From contig JAGFBZ010000939.1 of assembly GCA_018398805.1 (NCBI GenBank), forward strand, positions 540,001 to 604,000: a stretch of DNA of 64,000 nt, read 5' to 3'. This DNA comes from Hirundichthys speculiger. Its lineage: Eukaryota; Chordata; Actinopteri; Beloniformes; Exocoetidae. The notes beneath the pieces are model-generated. The model searched no databases, was not told where the DNA came from, and saw only the letters and a list, made by a program, of their open reading frames with translations. This document shows, piece by piece, positions 11,132 through 21,920 of the stretch (the first letter of the stretch is position 1; every line of letters starts with the position of its first letter). The position numbers and the translations under genes were made by a program.

Positions 11132-11605
11132 GGGCCAATTCCAACTCCTCCCTTAACCCTCAATCTTTGGCCCTCAATCTTGGCCCTCCAAGTAAGTGTC
11201 TATCTCGTGGCTTAGAAATGGGACACCCCTTGAGTGCAGTTACGTCTTCAGACTGTGGGGGGCGGCCTTATGGTAAAGCTACGTCCAGTCTGTCAAGAAA
11301 ACAACGATGGTGAAGAAGAAGGAGAAGACAAATAAGATAATATATATCTACATAACAAAGACAATAAGATGGTTTCGTAACATTTTTATCTTTATTAACT
11401 ATGAAAATACCTACATTCGTAGCTAGCTTTTTTTTGGGGACATCATTTTTGAAGACGTCTTGACGAAAATGCGCATTGCCTTCTGGGTAGCCCTTACTTC
11501 CAAGGGCGGTGCCAGAGAATCTCAATATTGAGGGCGATACAGCCCTTAAACTTGTCCCTCAACTTGACTTTCTAAGAATTGGGACGGCACTGGCACTTCA
11601 CGGGT
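11132..11605 (+). mobile_element. H1 DNA transposon, right end missing
   Basis: It starts GGGCCAATTCCAACTCCTCC and follows the copy at 45482 through the GGGACACCCCTTGAGTGCAG and AAGCTACGTCCAGTCTGTCA segments, but stops before the terminal CACCC end. The AT-rich fragment after it carries AACCGCGAAAAATAAGGGAT. Confidence 0.8.
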
Positions 11606-11644
11606 GCGCCGGTCCCCATTAACCGCGAAAAATAAGGGATCACT

Positions 11645-11743
11645 GTGAATGTATTGTAAGATGAATATTGATATATATCATATCGTGAGCTTAATATCGT
11701 GTATTGTATCGTATCATGAGATAAGTGTATTGCTACAGCCCTA
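11645..11743 (+). mobile_element. hAT family B, right-end fragment
   Basis: It ends AAGTGTATTGCTACAGCCCTA, the same right end as the complete element at 31437-31919. The left part is absent. Confidence 0.65.
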
Positions 11744-13690
11744 CTTTCAATGACATTTTTTTTCCTAGGCAGATATGTAACTGTGTCTGTTTTGCTGAGC
11801 TATGACCCCCCCTGTGACAACATTATAAAGTTATCTCAACCTCTTCCAGAGGATTTAGAGGCATGTACAGTAACATAAGCTCTTGTAAAGGAGTTGTACC
11901 TTTTGATAAGTGCTTCTAAAGGAAATATGACCACCGTTGTTCTAAGAAAATGATGCTCGAAGGAGGAATCGCATTTATTTTAGCCGAAGCTTGGCAAAGT
12001 CCACAGGGCGACCTGAAGGTGTGCAATCAAACAGGGGAGAAGACATTCGGCTCATGTGTCAGGGGATTGGCAGAGCTCCTGAATTATGCCTGGAATGGCC
12101 TCGGCCTTCGTTTGGCAGCGAGATAGCTCAAATATCCTCGAGCGATCTCCCCGAGCCGGAGCGGCAGTCAGACAGGCAGTCAGTCACCTCGGCATGACAG
12201 CGGCAGCTCCGGAGGAGGCTGCAGGCGAAGCCCAAACAAACTTTCATCTGCGTATCACGGGGTTTTCAGACAAACCTGACTAGTGGGGGGGGGGCTGAGG
12301 TACATGGAGGGAGGTGAGGAGAGGAGTCGTTCACAGGTTTAACCCCCGAATCCAGCAGTAAACATCCTTGGGCTGTAACTGCTCGTGAACGGACGTGCAT
12401 GTGAGCATCTTTATTTTGTAATATTTTACGTGGCAGTCATCTGCAGCTTTGCCTCACATCGTCCACTTTTTGATTTCTCTTTCTATTAGAAACCAGATTC
12501 CAAACAATCCTGGACTTGAGAAGCTCGCGTTGTTATTTATACTCAAGAGAAAATCATTAAATGCATGTGAGATAACGTTCCCGTGTTTTGCTCCGGCGGA
12601 TGTTTCACTCAGACTCTCCGGGGGATTCGTGAAGCTCTCTTTAATTCGTGTGCGTCTTGTGTGAGTTGTCTGTTCGGCACAAGGCTGCGTCCTCCGCCGC
12701 CGTTTTCGTTTCTTTAGAAAATCCTCCAGAAAGGCGCCGGGCTGTTTGCGTCTAATACCACCATCGTCCCCAAAGGACACCTTGTGCGTACATCCGAGAC
12801 GCCAGCAGTAACCTGACGGGGGCGACGGCGAGCTGCTTTTTTCAGGTCAGGCCCGTATGAGGTTCACCGCGCATCTCTTTCTCTTTCCCTCCGCAGATTA
12901 AACATTGCAATGAGTTGGCAAAGCCGTGCTGATGGGCGCCGTCGATGCGACTATCAATTTTTGTGCCGTAGAGAAGTAATTTCTGGCGAGGTCAAAGAGC
13001 CTGGGGGGGTCGGCTTTAAGAGGAAGTTTTGGAATGTGATGATTGTTCCGCTCTGTGAGAAGTCAGACCTGATTTGGGGGAAATTTCCAGATGCTTTGAA
13101 GGCAGCCAGAGGAGCAGGGATTTTCAGAGAGTCTCTGCAGGGATTTGCAGATGAGCTCAGGGCAGTAGAGTGCATATGATAGCACAGGTATGCTGATGCG
13201 TGTGTGTGTGCGTGTCGGTACGTGCCTGTGCATATGTGAAGACGGCTATAATAGCTCTTCATTAGAAGTGGTTAATAAGCAGGAAATGGCCACTTGGCGA
13301 GGAAGATAACAGTGAATTACATTGACCTTTTAGGGTGAGACTATTTAAGAGTTGGACCGTGCAAACAATGCAGATGAAGTTTGAATTGTCTACCAGACCG
13401 ACGCTGCAGTTGGTCCAGTCTGCACGTGTGCATTTCAGCTCGATATTTAGCGCGTTTTCAACACCTTCGTGACATCATCAATTATAGATGGTGCGCCCGG
13501 ACGCCATAGAGGAAATATAAGGCACAGAGGCTTCAGTATCTATTTAAATTCATACATTCTAGCGTTAATATTGTCTGTCTTAAAAAATCATTTGTTTTCA
13601 AGTCGAGCCCTGAAAGTAAATGAGTAGAATTAATAAAAAAAAAAAAAAAAAAAACTAGTGAGGAAACTTATGCTGCATCATAAACACGAA
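11744..13690. other. unassigned intron sequence
   Basis: It contains a G run at 12285, a short (GT)n near 13200 and a poly-A run at 13635-13653. Several open frames of 60-108 codons show no recognisable domain. Confidence 0.4.
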
Positions 13691-13699
13691 CACACTTTT

Positions 13700-14213
13700 G
13701 ATTCTTTTGGATAAAAAAGATCTACTGTTCAGGGTCGCCGTCCTGCTGCATGATCCACTTTAGGTTGAGATCCAGCTGAGACAGTTCACTGATGGGAGGC
13801 CATCAAACATGCCCAGACCATGATGCTACCGCCCCCGTGTTCTCTCGCATGATCCAATGAAACAATCTGCCTCGTCCATATCGTCTTTGTAAACAAGCAG
13901 CAATGTGATTTCATTTCTTTTTATAACTTGGAACCTGAATATGGACACAGTCATTGAGAGAGATGGATGAATGATGAACTCATGAACTTTAATATGAAGC
14001 CAATATTAGTGGTAGATCTTTAGATGTTTAGACATTACATTAACTCTTTTTGTCTTTGGAGATGATGACCTCTGCCCAGGGGACAGGGATGATGCTCTGT
14101 TTTTACGCGGTCTAGTTGTGGACCGATAGCGTCTCTGTTCCTGAGAGACGGCCTTGTGACCTTTCCAGACTGATGAGCATCGGCGATGCTTCTGCCACAG
14201 ATGTGTGCTGTGA
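13700..14213 (-). mobile_element. possible DNA transposon remnant
   Basis: The segment AACATGCCCAGACCATGATG then CTACCGCC resembles a phrase common in fish DNA transposon copies. The later CTTGTGACCTTTCCAGACTG and GATGAGCATCGGCGATGCT fit the same idea. No ends or duplications were found, so the call is weak. Confidence 0.35.
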
Positions 14214-14221
14214 AGAGCTAC

Positions 14222-15147
14222 TAGGGGTGCACGATAATTATCGGGCTGATAACTATTGGGCTGATAACAGGTAATTATGACGTCATCCCGATAAGTCCGA
14301 CATTATCACAAATAGCCCCGATAACATATATATTCTTGTCAACACAGCAGTGCCTCACTCCCTCTGAGCCATGAATGACCGGCAGTGAATGTTATGTTCA
14401 AGTGACATCGGCATAATCAGAAAAACGATTTCTCAGTAAGGAAAATCAAGAATACCCCCTCATGCCAGAAACAACTCGTTAACTCGGTCATAATTTTGGT
14501 AGTTGCTGACTTGAATTGATATTTGCAGTATTTTCCCACATGTTACACATACAAAATGAAAGAAATAGAAAAGGCCGAAAAAACGACTAGCAAACGAGGT
14601 AACAGAGGAATTTACATTACACCTTGAATGCAGCCTGCAGCACAGCGCTGATAAAAAAACAACAACATGGCAGCTATTGTCTGGAACTTTGTTAAAGTTT
14701 TAGAAGAAGATAGTTCGCTGGTTATTTGTGACAAATGCTCCAAGTGAAGGAGGGAAAAATAGCACAAGCTTTAATGCGTCCAACGCAATCAGCCACCTGA
14801 AACATAACCATCGCATTAAATCATGCAAACGGGAGCTAACGTGAGCTAACGTTGGCAAGCCAGCAGCAAGTCTCCCTTATTTACTTTTAATGCATCTTAT
14901 TTAAGATGATGTGAGATATCAAATAGGTTTGTTTGATAGCTTTACGTAAGTGTTTGAGAGGCTTATCAATAGTTTTCCAATGGAAAAAAATAAATATCTG
15001 TTCATTTAAAGAGTCAAAACTATTTTTGGTTTTGTTCATGGTATTGATGTAATGATCTTAGGTATATGTGTGTGTTATCGGTATCAGCCTTTAGGAGCTG
15101 AAAGTTATCCGTTATCGGTTTTAAAGAACAGTTATCGTGCATCCGTA
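14222..15147 (+). mobile_element. hAT element with BED-finger remnant
   Basis: It starts TAGGGGTGCACGATAATTAT and ends AACAGTTATCGTGCATCCGTA, which are inverted ends. The 8-bp flanks AGAGCTAC and GGATCTAC match at six positions, as expected for an old hAT duplication. About 926 bp long, it has lost the catalytic part of a transposase. Confidence 0.8.
14666..14824 (+). pseudogene. BED zinc finger of a hAT transposase, frameshifted
   Basis: An ATG opens a frame reading AAIVWNFVKVLEEDSS then VICDKCSK. After a one-base shift it continues SFNASNAISHLKHNH. The Trp, the C-x2-C pair and the H-x4-H-like pair fit a BED-type DNA-binding finger, the usual N-terminus of hAT transposases. Nothing of the RNase H-like core follows. 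Confidence 0.65.
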
Positions 15148-15408
15148 GGATCTACCCCCGCTCCTTAGATAAAACAGGACTGTCATCCCATTTGCCGAGA
15201 GCATCTGAGATTAAATCAGTCTTCAAACCAAATTAAAACAAAGGTTCCCATTATTCTACAGCTCACAAAACTTGCAATATTGTATCATTTTAGTGTCATA
15301 TTCTCCACATTTAACTTCAATCAATTGATGTCTCTTTGCTTTCAGGACTTGTGTGAAAATGGGAGTCACATTGGAGAGAAAAATGATGACAATTTCAAGG
15401 GTTTAAAT

Positions 15409-16102
15409 CAGGGGTGTCAGACTCATTTTCACTGAGGGCCACATCAGCATCATAGGTTTCCCTCGAAGGGCCAGATTGACAGCATGAACGTAACAAAATG
15501 CAATGTAAATCAAAATAAATTAAACTACACCTTATTATATTGATAAATAAGTGTTTATGTATTTATTATATATTCAAGTTTCAAATATTTAAATCATTAT
15601 ATTAAACTCAAGGTTTGTGGTTGTAAGAGTATCCATTACCTTGGTTTCAGAAGCGGAAGTGATTCTTTGTTTTTCTTGGAGGCTAAATTTAGCATACTTA
15701 GCTCTGTGTTTGCTGTCAACACATAAGACATACTGTTATTTCAGCTTGAGGTACAAACTTGTAATTGTTTTCCCGTCGATCATAAAACTGCCTTTTTTGT
15801 GCATCATTTTTTCTTTTCTTGGACATGTTGGGGTTTGTAAAGGTTTTTCTGAAGTCCATCAGTTCTAAAAATCGTCTTGATGTCTTGCTCATGGTGATAT
15901 ACTGTTATCGTTGTAGGTAACAATGAAATGCATTATGGGAGATGCAGTTTATTGTCAATATGCGCTTTAAAGTGGCGTAAGCTTATTTTAAGTCTTAAAA
16001 TATTGGTTTTACATTTAAGCCAATAATGCACAGGCTCTCGAGGGCCACATAAAATGACTTGGCGGGCTACATTTGGCCCGCGGGCCTTGTGTTTGACACG
16101 TG
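15409..16102 (+). mobile_element. hAT element, CAGGGGTGTCAGACTC type
   Basis: It begins CAGGGGTGTCAGACTCATTT and ends GGGCCTTGTGTTTGACACGTG, the inverted ends of a common vertebrate hAT group. The flanks GTTTAAAT and ATTTAAAG agree at six of eight positions. The interior is AT-rich and non-coding, although one 83-codon open frame occurs by chance. Confidence 0.82.
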
Positions 16103-16110
16103 ATTTAAAG

Positions 16111-16679
16111 GTTTTCGAGCATCACTTCATCCATTGAGGTTCTTTCAGCTCATTTAAACTGCACAAACATTCAGAATGTCCTTTATTACTGCGCCCATAT
16201 AGGTGAGACAGAAAGACTTTAATTCTGATTAATAATAATTTTCCAAGCTGACATGTGTTTTTGGAAGCTGCTGGAAAAGGTTTGAGAGGTTCTACAATAT
16301 AGTGAGACACTCTCTTATAGTTTCGGTTTGGTTGGGTTTGTTTTATCAGGTCACGGCGTAGCAGATAATCTGAGGATGTTTCATCATGCAGAGGAAACAA
16401 ACTCTTCGCTTGTAAAACGAATCAGCGGGTGAGTTTTGGGTTCCATGACGGCCATGAGGATTTGATTTCTTTTTCTCCAGAAAGCCAAAGATGAATCTGA
16501 GGTTTTTTGGTGTTATTTTGAGGGACATTTCTAACTGTTAATTCCCTCAGATTCACAGAGGAGTCCAACATGATCAAAGTTAATCAGGATGCAGGAAAAA
16601 CAGGACATGGTTTAAACAGAAAATCAAGAGGCAGCCATGAAGAAGCAGTGGTTGCTCCCGGAGTGAAATCTCTACTTAC
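16111..16679. other. intron sequence next to the microexon donor
   Basis: No transposon is recognised. This is the downstream flank of the microexon on the minus strand and could carry splicing enhancers, but I cannot point to a specific one. Confidence 0.4.
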
Positions 16680-16709
16680 AGGTAATAAGAGTAGGAATAA
16701 GCATGTCTT
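16680..16709 (-). CDS. ptprt: ptprt 30-nt microexon, YSYSYY segment
   Basis: This is a 30-nt exon on the minus strand between an acceptor (CCATGCTTCAG) and a strong donor (GTAAGTAGAG). In the phase left by the membrane exon it reads R-RHAYSYSYY-L. From recall, mammalian PTPRT has RNAYSYSYYL at the same place, just inside the membrane. It enters and leaves in phase 2, so it can be included or skipped without breaking the frame. Its tyrosine/serine-rich peptide sits between the stop-transfer arginines and the KLAKKQKE juxtamembrane start, where sorting or phosphorylation signals would be plausible (inference). A TGC lies just upstream of the acceptor AG, as in many neural microexons. The exon is too short to show as an open frame and was found by homology, phase and splice sites together. 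Confidence 0.9.
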
Positions 16710-17848
16710 CTGAAGCATGGTGGGGTGAGGCCGATGATGACAACAGAGCAAAACCCAGAAGAAGGACAAACACATTGGATTAGTTCATGGTCTTAATGAG
16801 AAAACCATTTAGACCCCGCCCCCCTCTTATAGCACACACCATCTCACTTCTATGCTTGGCTTGTCTACGTGTCCTCATGAATATTCTCCTCCTCTGGATG
16901 AGTTTAACCTGCTAAGACCCATCTAAATCCAGTTTAAAGCTCCGGTCCTGTCAGCTGTTGAGCTTTGACTCCGCTGTGGAGTCGATACGTCTAACGGCAT
17001 CTGGCCATCAAAGACACCGGCGACATCCCGACACGTATTAAACAGTTTTTCAGGCCGTTTTACACTGAAAATATTTACTTAGTCGCTCTACTGTACATTA
17101 GCTGATCAGCGGCCGTCAGCCGATAATCAGAGGTAATAAAGGGCTCTATGACTTGTGAAATGATAAGTTCACTCGCCCAAGTAATCCAGCTCTTTTTCCT
17201 GAGAGCTTTTTCCCGTTCATTAACTTTTAAGAGATAAGAACGTGCACATCGGTTTTAACATTTAGCCCTCCGTGCACACTATGTTAGCAGTGGCAGATCA
17301 TATTTCTGTTACTGTTACTGAGGAAAACACCTAAAAGTCAAGTTTAACACAGCTTTTTCTTTTTTAATTTCGAAGATGTAACCAGTTCAGGTTTAATCCG
17401 AGTTCACATCCTAAGTTTGAAGACTGATATTCAGGCTAAAATCAATCTACTTTGACTTTATCGTGTAAAATGAGACATCAGTGTGGCGTTTTGAGCTCTG
17501 CTGATCCTCCTGCGTTAGAGACCAACGGCGTTTACATCCGTGTGATCTGGCGGTTTTCCAGTAACACACGTGTCAGCGTGTTAAAGGCGTGTGAAAAAAA
17601 AAAAAAACGGGGGAAATTAAAATCTCCAAGCGACAACACCGGCGCCTCCATCACCAACAGGCTCGTTAGAAGAAAGATATGAGATGAAGAGTGACAGGAG
17701 CTGAAAGGTGGAAGATGGATGTTTGAAGAGGAACACATGGATGGGGTGTGGGGGTGGGTCTGTCAGTGTGATGAGCATTACTGCATTACTCTCTCAGATG
17801 TGCTTCACAGGGCTCGTTCACAGAAAAGGGAGAGTGACTTCTCTTAAT
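16710..17848. other. intron sequence upstream of the microexon acceptor
   Basis: The minus-strand sequence directly before the acceptor is pyrimidine-rich in patches. No element ends are seen; an A run lies at 17595-17607. Confidence 0.4.
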
Positions 17849-18668
17849 TACCGTATTTTCCAGACTATAAGCCGCTACTTTTGTCCCACGCTTTAAACCA
17901 TGAGGCTTATACAGAGATGCAGCTTTTCTATGAATGTTTCTTCAGCCCTCAGGGGGCGCTCTAGCAGGAAGTGCAGAAACCAAGAAACAAACCAAGTAGT
18001 TAAAGGCTATTCTGTTTTTGTTCAGTAGCCTATGTTAGCTATACTACTCTACATTCATTTTGTGAGCATCAATACCTGTTTTTATTGGACAAACTGATTA
18101 ATCCAGGTGTCTGACCATTTTAGCTACTCGGACACACCTGGATTAATCAGTTTGTCCAGTCAGTTTGTTGGTTCCCCAGCGGATTTCAGGGTTCTGAGTG
18201 GACCCGCCGCAAAGGTAAGGTTTTAATCACAGATGCGGACTGGACGCAAGCGTGGAGCCAGCAGGTCCATGATCCGGCTCCAAAGCGGATCCGGCACTGA
18301 GAGCAAGTGGACTCCGATACGGGTCCATTTCGCGGGTCAGTTCCGGATGTCTTTGCTGTGTGGTGGGGTTTCAGTACACAGGAGGAGGAAAAATAAAGCA
18401 ACTTGGTTTTAGTGTACAGGAGGAAAATGAATTAAACCATCAATGACTTCTCTGTTTTGTTTGATCAGCACTTTTACTGCCGTGTTACAGGTTCTGTTCA
18501 GTTCATGTATGCGAATAAACCCTTATTGTACAAAATCTTTTGAGGTAAATATCTTATTTCTCAGCCTGGATACCGGTGGCTTATAGTGACAAAATATATA
18601 TTTCGTTTATATTTTAATGGGTGCGGCTTATATTCAGGTGGGCTTTATAGTCCAAAAAAAATACGGTA
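17849..18668 (+). mobile_element. MITE with TACCGTATTTTCC ends
   Basis: It begins TACCGTATTTTCCAGACTAT with AAGCCGC, and ends GGCTTTATAGTCC then AAAATACGGTA, giving long inverted ends of the common CCGTATTTTCC-TATAAG type. AAT lies on both sides and may be a 3-bp duplication. An internal hairpin sits at 18087-18157. No ORF. The superfamily was not settled. Confidence 0.75.
18087..18157. repeat. inverted repeat (hairpin) inside the MITE
   Basis: GGACAAACTGATTAATCCAG then GTGTC is followed, about 15 bases later, by its near-perfect reverse complement. The stem is about 28 bp. Confidence 0.85.
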
Positions 18669-18735
18669 AATGTTTTTAGTATCAGCAGATGCAGTAGTAC
18701 CTGTATTTTTGTATTGAGGATAAAAGCAAAATTGG

Positions 18736-18769
<34 letters not shown>
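18736..18769. repeat. poly-A run (34 nt)
   Basis: Uninterrupted A. It could be a retroposon tail, but no retroposon body is recognised next to it. Confidence 0.9.
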
Positions 18770-18770
<1 letters not shown>

Positions 18771-19274
18771 AAATATATTAATAAAAAGGAATCCAAACTT
18801 GAAAGTCAGAGGACCGAGAGTCAGAAGCGGGTCATGAAATGATGAATGGCGTTTGCTCAGTGGGGCTCGTCTCCTTCCCCTCTGCCCTTCACTTGATGGC
18901 ACAGCCTCAGATCTCCGGCTCTGCATCCCACTTGACCAATATCTCAGTCATGCACCTGTGTTCGCGGGCGATACGAGGCTCCCTGCGGTATCTCTTTAAT
19001 CGCTTGTTGCCCCCCCCCCGGCATGCACCCTTCATCTGGTGAGAGGGCAGAGATCGGGATCTCACAGCATCTAAGGACACGCAACACACACGCGCACGTG
19101 TGCACGGACAGACAGAAGTCCAGTATGGTGGGGGAGGATCGATACCTGTGATCCTATTTACCGACTTTTGCTGCAGATTTCATTCGCCCGCCAAGTAGAA
19201 AAGCGTCGGAGCGAAAGGCTGACACATGCAAATTCTAAACATGCACACACCTATTTCCAGAGACACCGCAACGG

Positions 19275-20105
19275 GCAAGGCATACTAGGCAATTGCCTAG
19301 GGCCCCGAGCCGGAAGGGGCCCCAGGGCAGGGGTAACATTGGTCCTTTTGTCAATGACAAAATGACTGAATTGCTTTAGACACTGCAACGACGATACGTG
19401 GGAAACCCCCCACATAGGGTCCCCACTAGCTGTCACTGCCTAGTGTGTTAAGGGACCCCCGAGACGCGGCTAATATTGAACCATATCAATGACACAACCT
19501 GAAACCTCCAAAGACACTGCAGCGAGATATTTGGAACCCCCCTAATGGGGCCCCGGCCGGCTTTCTGCAGTACTTCAAACTCAAAATTAAGCAAGTGTAT
19601 CCGTCAGGATACGCAAAAAGGAAAAAAAAGCAAGGAGATGAGAGAAAAAGAGAACGGGAAAGTGCTAAATTCAAATGTGTATAATCTGACATTATTAAAA
19701 AAAAGAAGTTATGATGCCACTTTGTCCCAGTCTAGTCTCACGAAGCACAACTGCACATGACGTGTTTACTGCGCTTTAGCCTAGCTTATTTAAACAGTAA
19801 TTAACAGTAAGCTAACCAGTAACTAATTTGTATTTGGAAGAGGACGATATCATATGTCTTCTTAAATTTTCTGCATGTCATGTAATATATTTTTTTTTAT
19901 TGTGTTTTTGTTAAACTTTGCAAGTTTCAGTTGTGTTTGTTATGTTATATTGTATTTTAAGTTTTCTTACATCACTGTGCACCTCTGTTGTTTAAAATAA
20001 AAGATTTCTGAATTGAATGATCTTCTTGGTGTGTTTGGACCGGTAGGGCCCCCATGCCCACTCCTGCCTAGGGCCCCCAAGGTGCCTGTTTCAGTTCAAT
20101 AGGCC
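19275..20105 (+). mobile_element. probable hAT element (CCTAGGGCCCC type), degraded
   Basis: Left-side sequence AGGCAATTGCCTAGGGCCCC and right-side sequence CTGCCTAGGGCCCCCAAGG mark the two ends. Inside, near 19600, a basic stretch readable as PSGYAKRKKKQGDER resembles the N-terminus of TTF-finger hAT transposases (family knowledge). Stops follow. No target duplication was established. Confidence 0.5.
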
Positions 20106-20954
20106 ACGCACTCGCCTCCCCTCCCCTCACACCTCAACACGCACGTGCACACGGGAAACCTGCCCTACCCACCGTACGAAGACGTGTGCACGTAACCCTC
20201 TTTAAGGGCTCTGCAGACGTCTTCCTTATGATATTAATAAAGTGCAGAGCTCTGAGAGTCCAGCTGTAAAAGCCACAGCCTTTAAAACCGGCCATAAATA
20301 TTAAACGAGCGCAGAAAAAAAAAAATGCTCCACCAGCTCGTGCACGGCGTGGCGAGGTAAGAGAGGGGGGCGAGAGACGGCGGTGATGTATTTACTACTG
20401 TATGATATTTTTTTAGTGCGTATCTTAGGGGTTTATACATTCAACGCAACAGGATGACGCCTTCGTCCCGCAGGAACCCGAGTGTGCACGTGCGCAACGT
20501 TCGGTCTGCAGGCCGACTAAACGGGGGTGGTGGGGGGTCAGGCGTCTGATGACGCTGCTCTGTTATCTTATCGACAAGAACGCACTGCTCCTGCTGTAAC
20601 GGCTCTTTACTTTGCTCTTAAATGTATTTAGGAGGTTGTAAAATTTAAATCCTGCACATCCCCCACTCACAGTGCTGTTGAGGTTAAATGAAAGTGGCGC
20701 TCCACAGCCCGTATACTGAAGACACGTACAGAATCATCTCTGCGTCTGAGGAATGAGGCCGGAGAGGACACCCCTCTTTTCTTGATGCTAGCAGAGTCGG
20801 AGACCGTCGTTCCAGTTGACTCATCACCAACGCAAACATCTTATTGGTGAGTTCATCATCTCAGTTGAGTCTTTCTACTAGTCCTGGTCCCGCTGAGGCC
20901 GACCCAAAGCTTCAGAAGAGCTGTCCACGATCTGTCGCCAATGGCAGGTTACAG

Positions 20955-21130
20955 ACAGTATTGTACCTGAACGCGTTCATTGAACGAAAGTTCACGAACT
21001 AGTTCATATTTTGTGCGAACGTAAACTGAGCGTCCTCTCTTTTCCTTTGACGAACGTGAGGCGAGTTCATTTGGGCAGTTGTGAACGATGTGCATTCAAA
21101 GTTCACGCACGGTCAAAACCGTTCCAGGTT
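20955..21130 (+). mobile_element. hAT-like end fragment with GTTCACGAAC words
   Basis: The stretch has repeated, partly palindromic GAACGCGTTCA and AAGTTCACGAACTAGTTCA words typical of a subterminal region of a fish hAT family. The other end was not found. Confidence 0.45.
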
Positions 21131-21302
21131 TTCAGTGAAACCCCATTTAAAATCCACCACCAACGAGCCTGATATGTATCTGAGGAAATCAATCAAACAT
21201 GGCAACACGGCTGTCGCTGCTGTCACGCTAACAATTGCGTCATCAAACATTTAAAACAAGCAGGAAGATGAAAGCTGCAGTTACCCAGAGCCGGAGGAGC
21301 GC

Positions 21303-21319
21303 CCCGACTGCTGGGGGGG
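21303..21319. repeat. poly-G run
   Basis: About 17 consecutive G bases. Confidence 0.85.
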
Positions 21320-21440
21320 GGGGGGGGTTGAAATATTGAAATGGGGGAAAAAACATTTGCACCTGAAATACCTGTTTTTGTCTGATAATAAAGACCATTT
21401 GGCAGCAGGTTTTTCCTCATATTTTTAATATACTGTAGAG

Positions 21441-21819
21441 CAGTGATTCCCAAAGTGTGGGTTGCGGCCCCCTAGTGGGCTGTCATGGTACTACAGGTGG
21501 GCTGTGAGAGGTCATTTAAATTTAACATGTTTTAAATTTTCGATCTTTATAGTATGTATTGAATTACTGTAAAATATTTATGACATGATTTAAAAAAAAA
21601 CATTAAAAAGTAATAAAAACAAACCAGTTAAGTTATTCTACTGTCATCTTAACTGAATATGACAAGTGTCACCTTATTTGTTGACCCCTCACATTGATAT
21701 CAGAACATTGCTTCTAATCCTGTCTGGTGATAATAGTTGAGATGAAAGGTTTGGGTGGGCCGTGTATATTTTTCACATTTTAAATTGGGCCTTAATATTC
21801 TGAAGTTTGGGAATGACTG
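21441..21819 (+). mobile_element. hAT MITE (379 bp) with perfect 8-bp TSD
   Basis: It starts CAGTGATTCCCAAAGTGTGG and ends AAGTTTGGGAATGACTG. CTGTAGAG flanks both sides exactly (21433-21440 and 21820-21827). It is non-coding. Confidence 0.9.
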
Positions 21820-21920
21820 CTGTAGAGAGAAGCTGAAACTGAAATTACAGTTTTACATGGGCTGTGCCTTTATTGCTAATGTGAACCCTGGTTGGATAAA
21901 GATTCTGAATTGGACACATA

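Larger units (their letters stand above)
1618..16679 (-). other. ptprt: ptprt intron (about 15.1 kb)
   Basis: This intron lies between the microexon and the juxtamembrane exon. It holds the L2 LINE with its 59-bp array, an ATCC tetranucleotide array, a 6-bp TSD element and two hAT elements. Confidence 0.9.
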
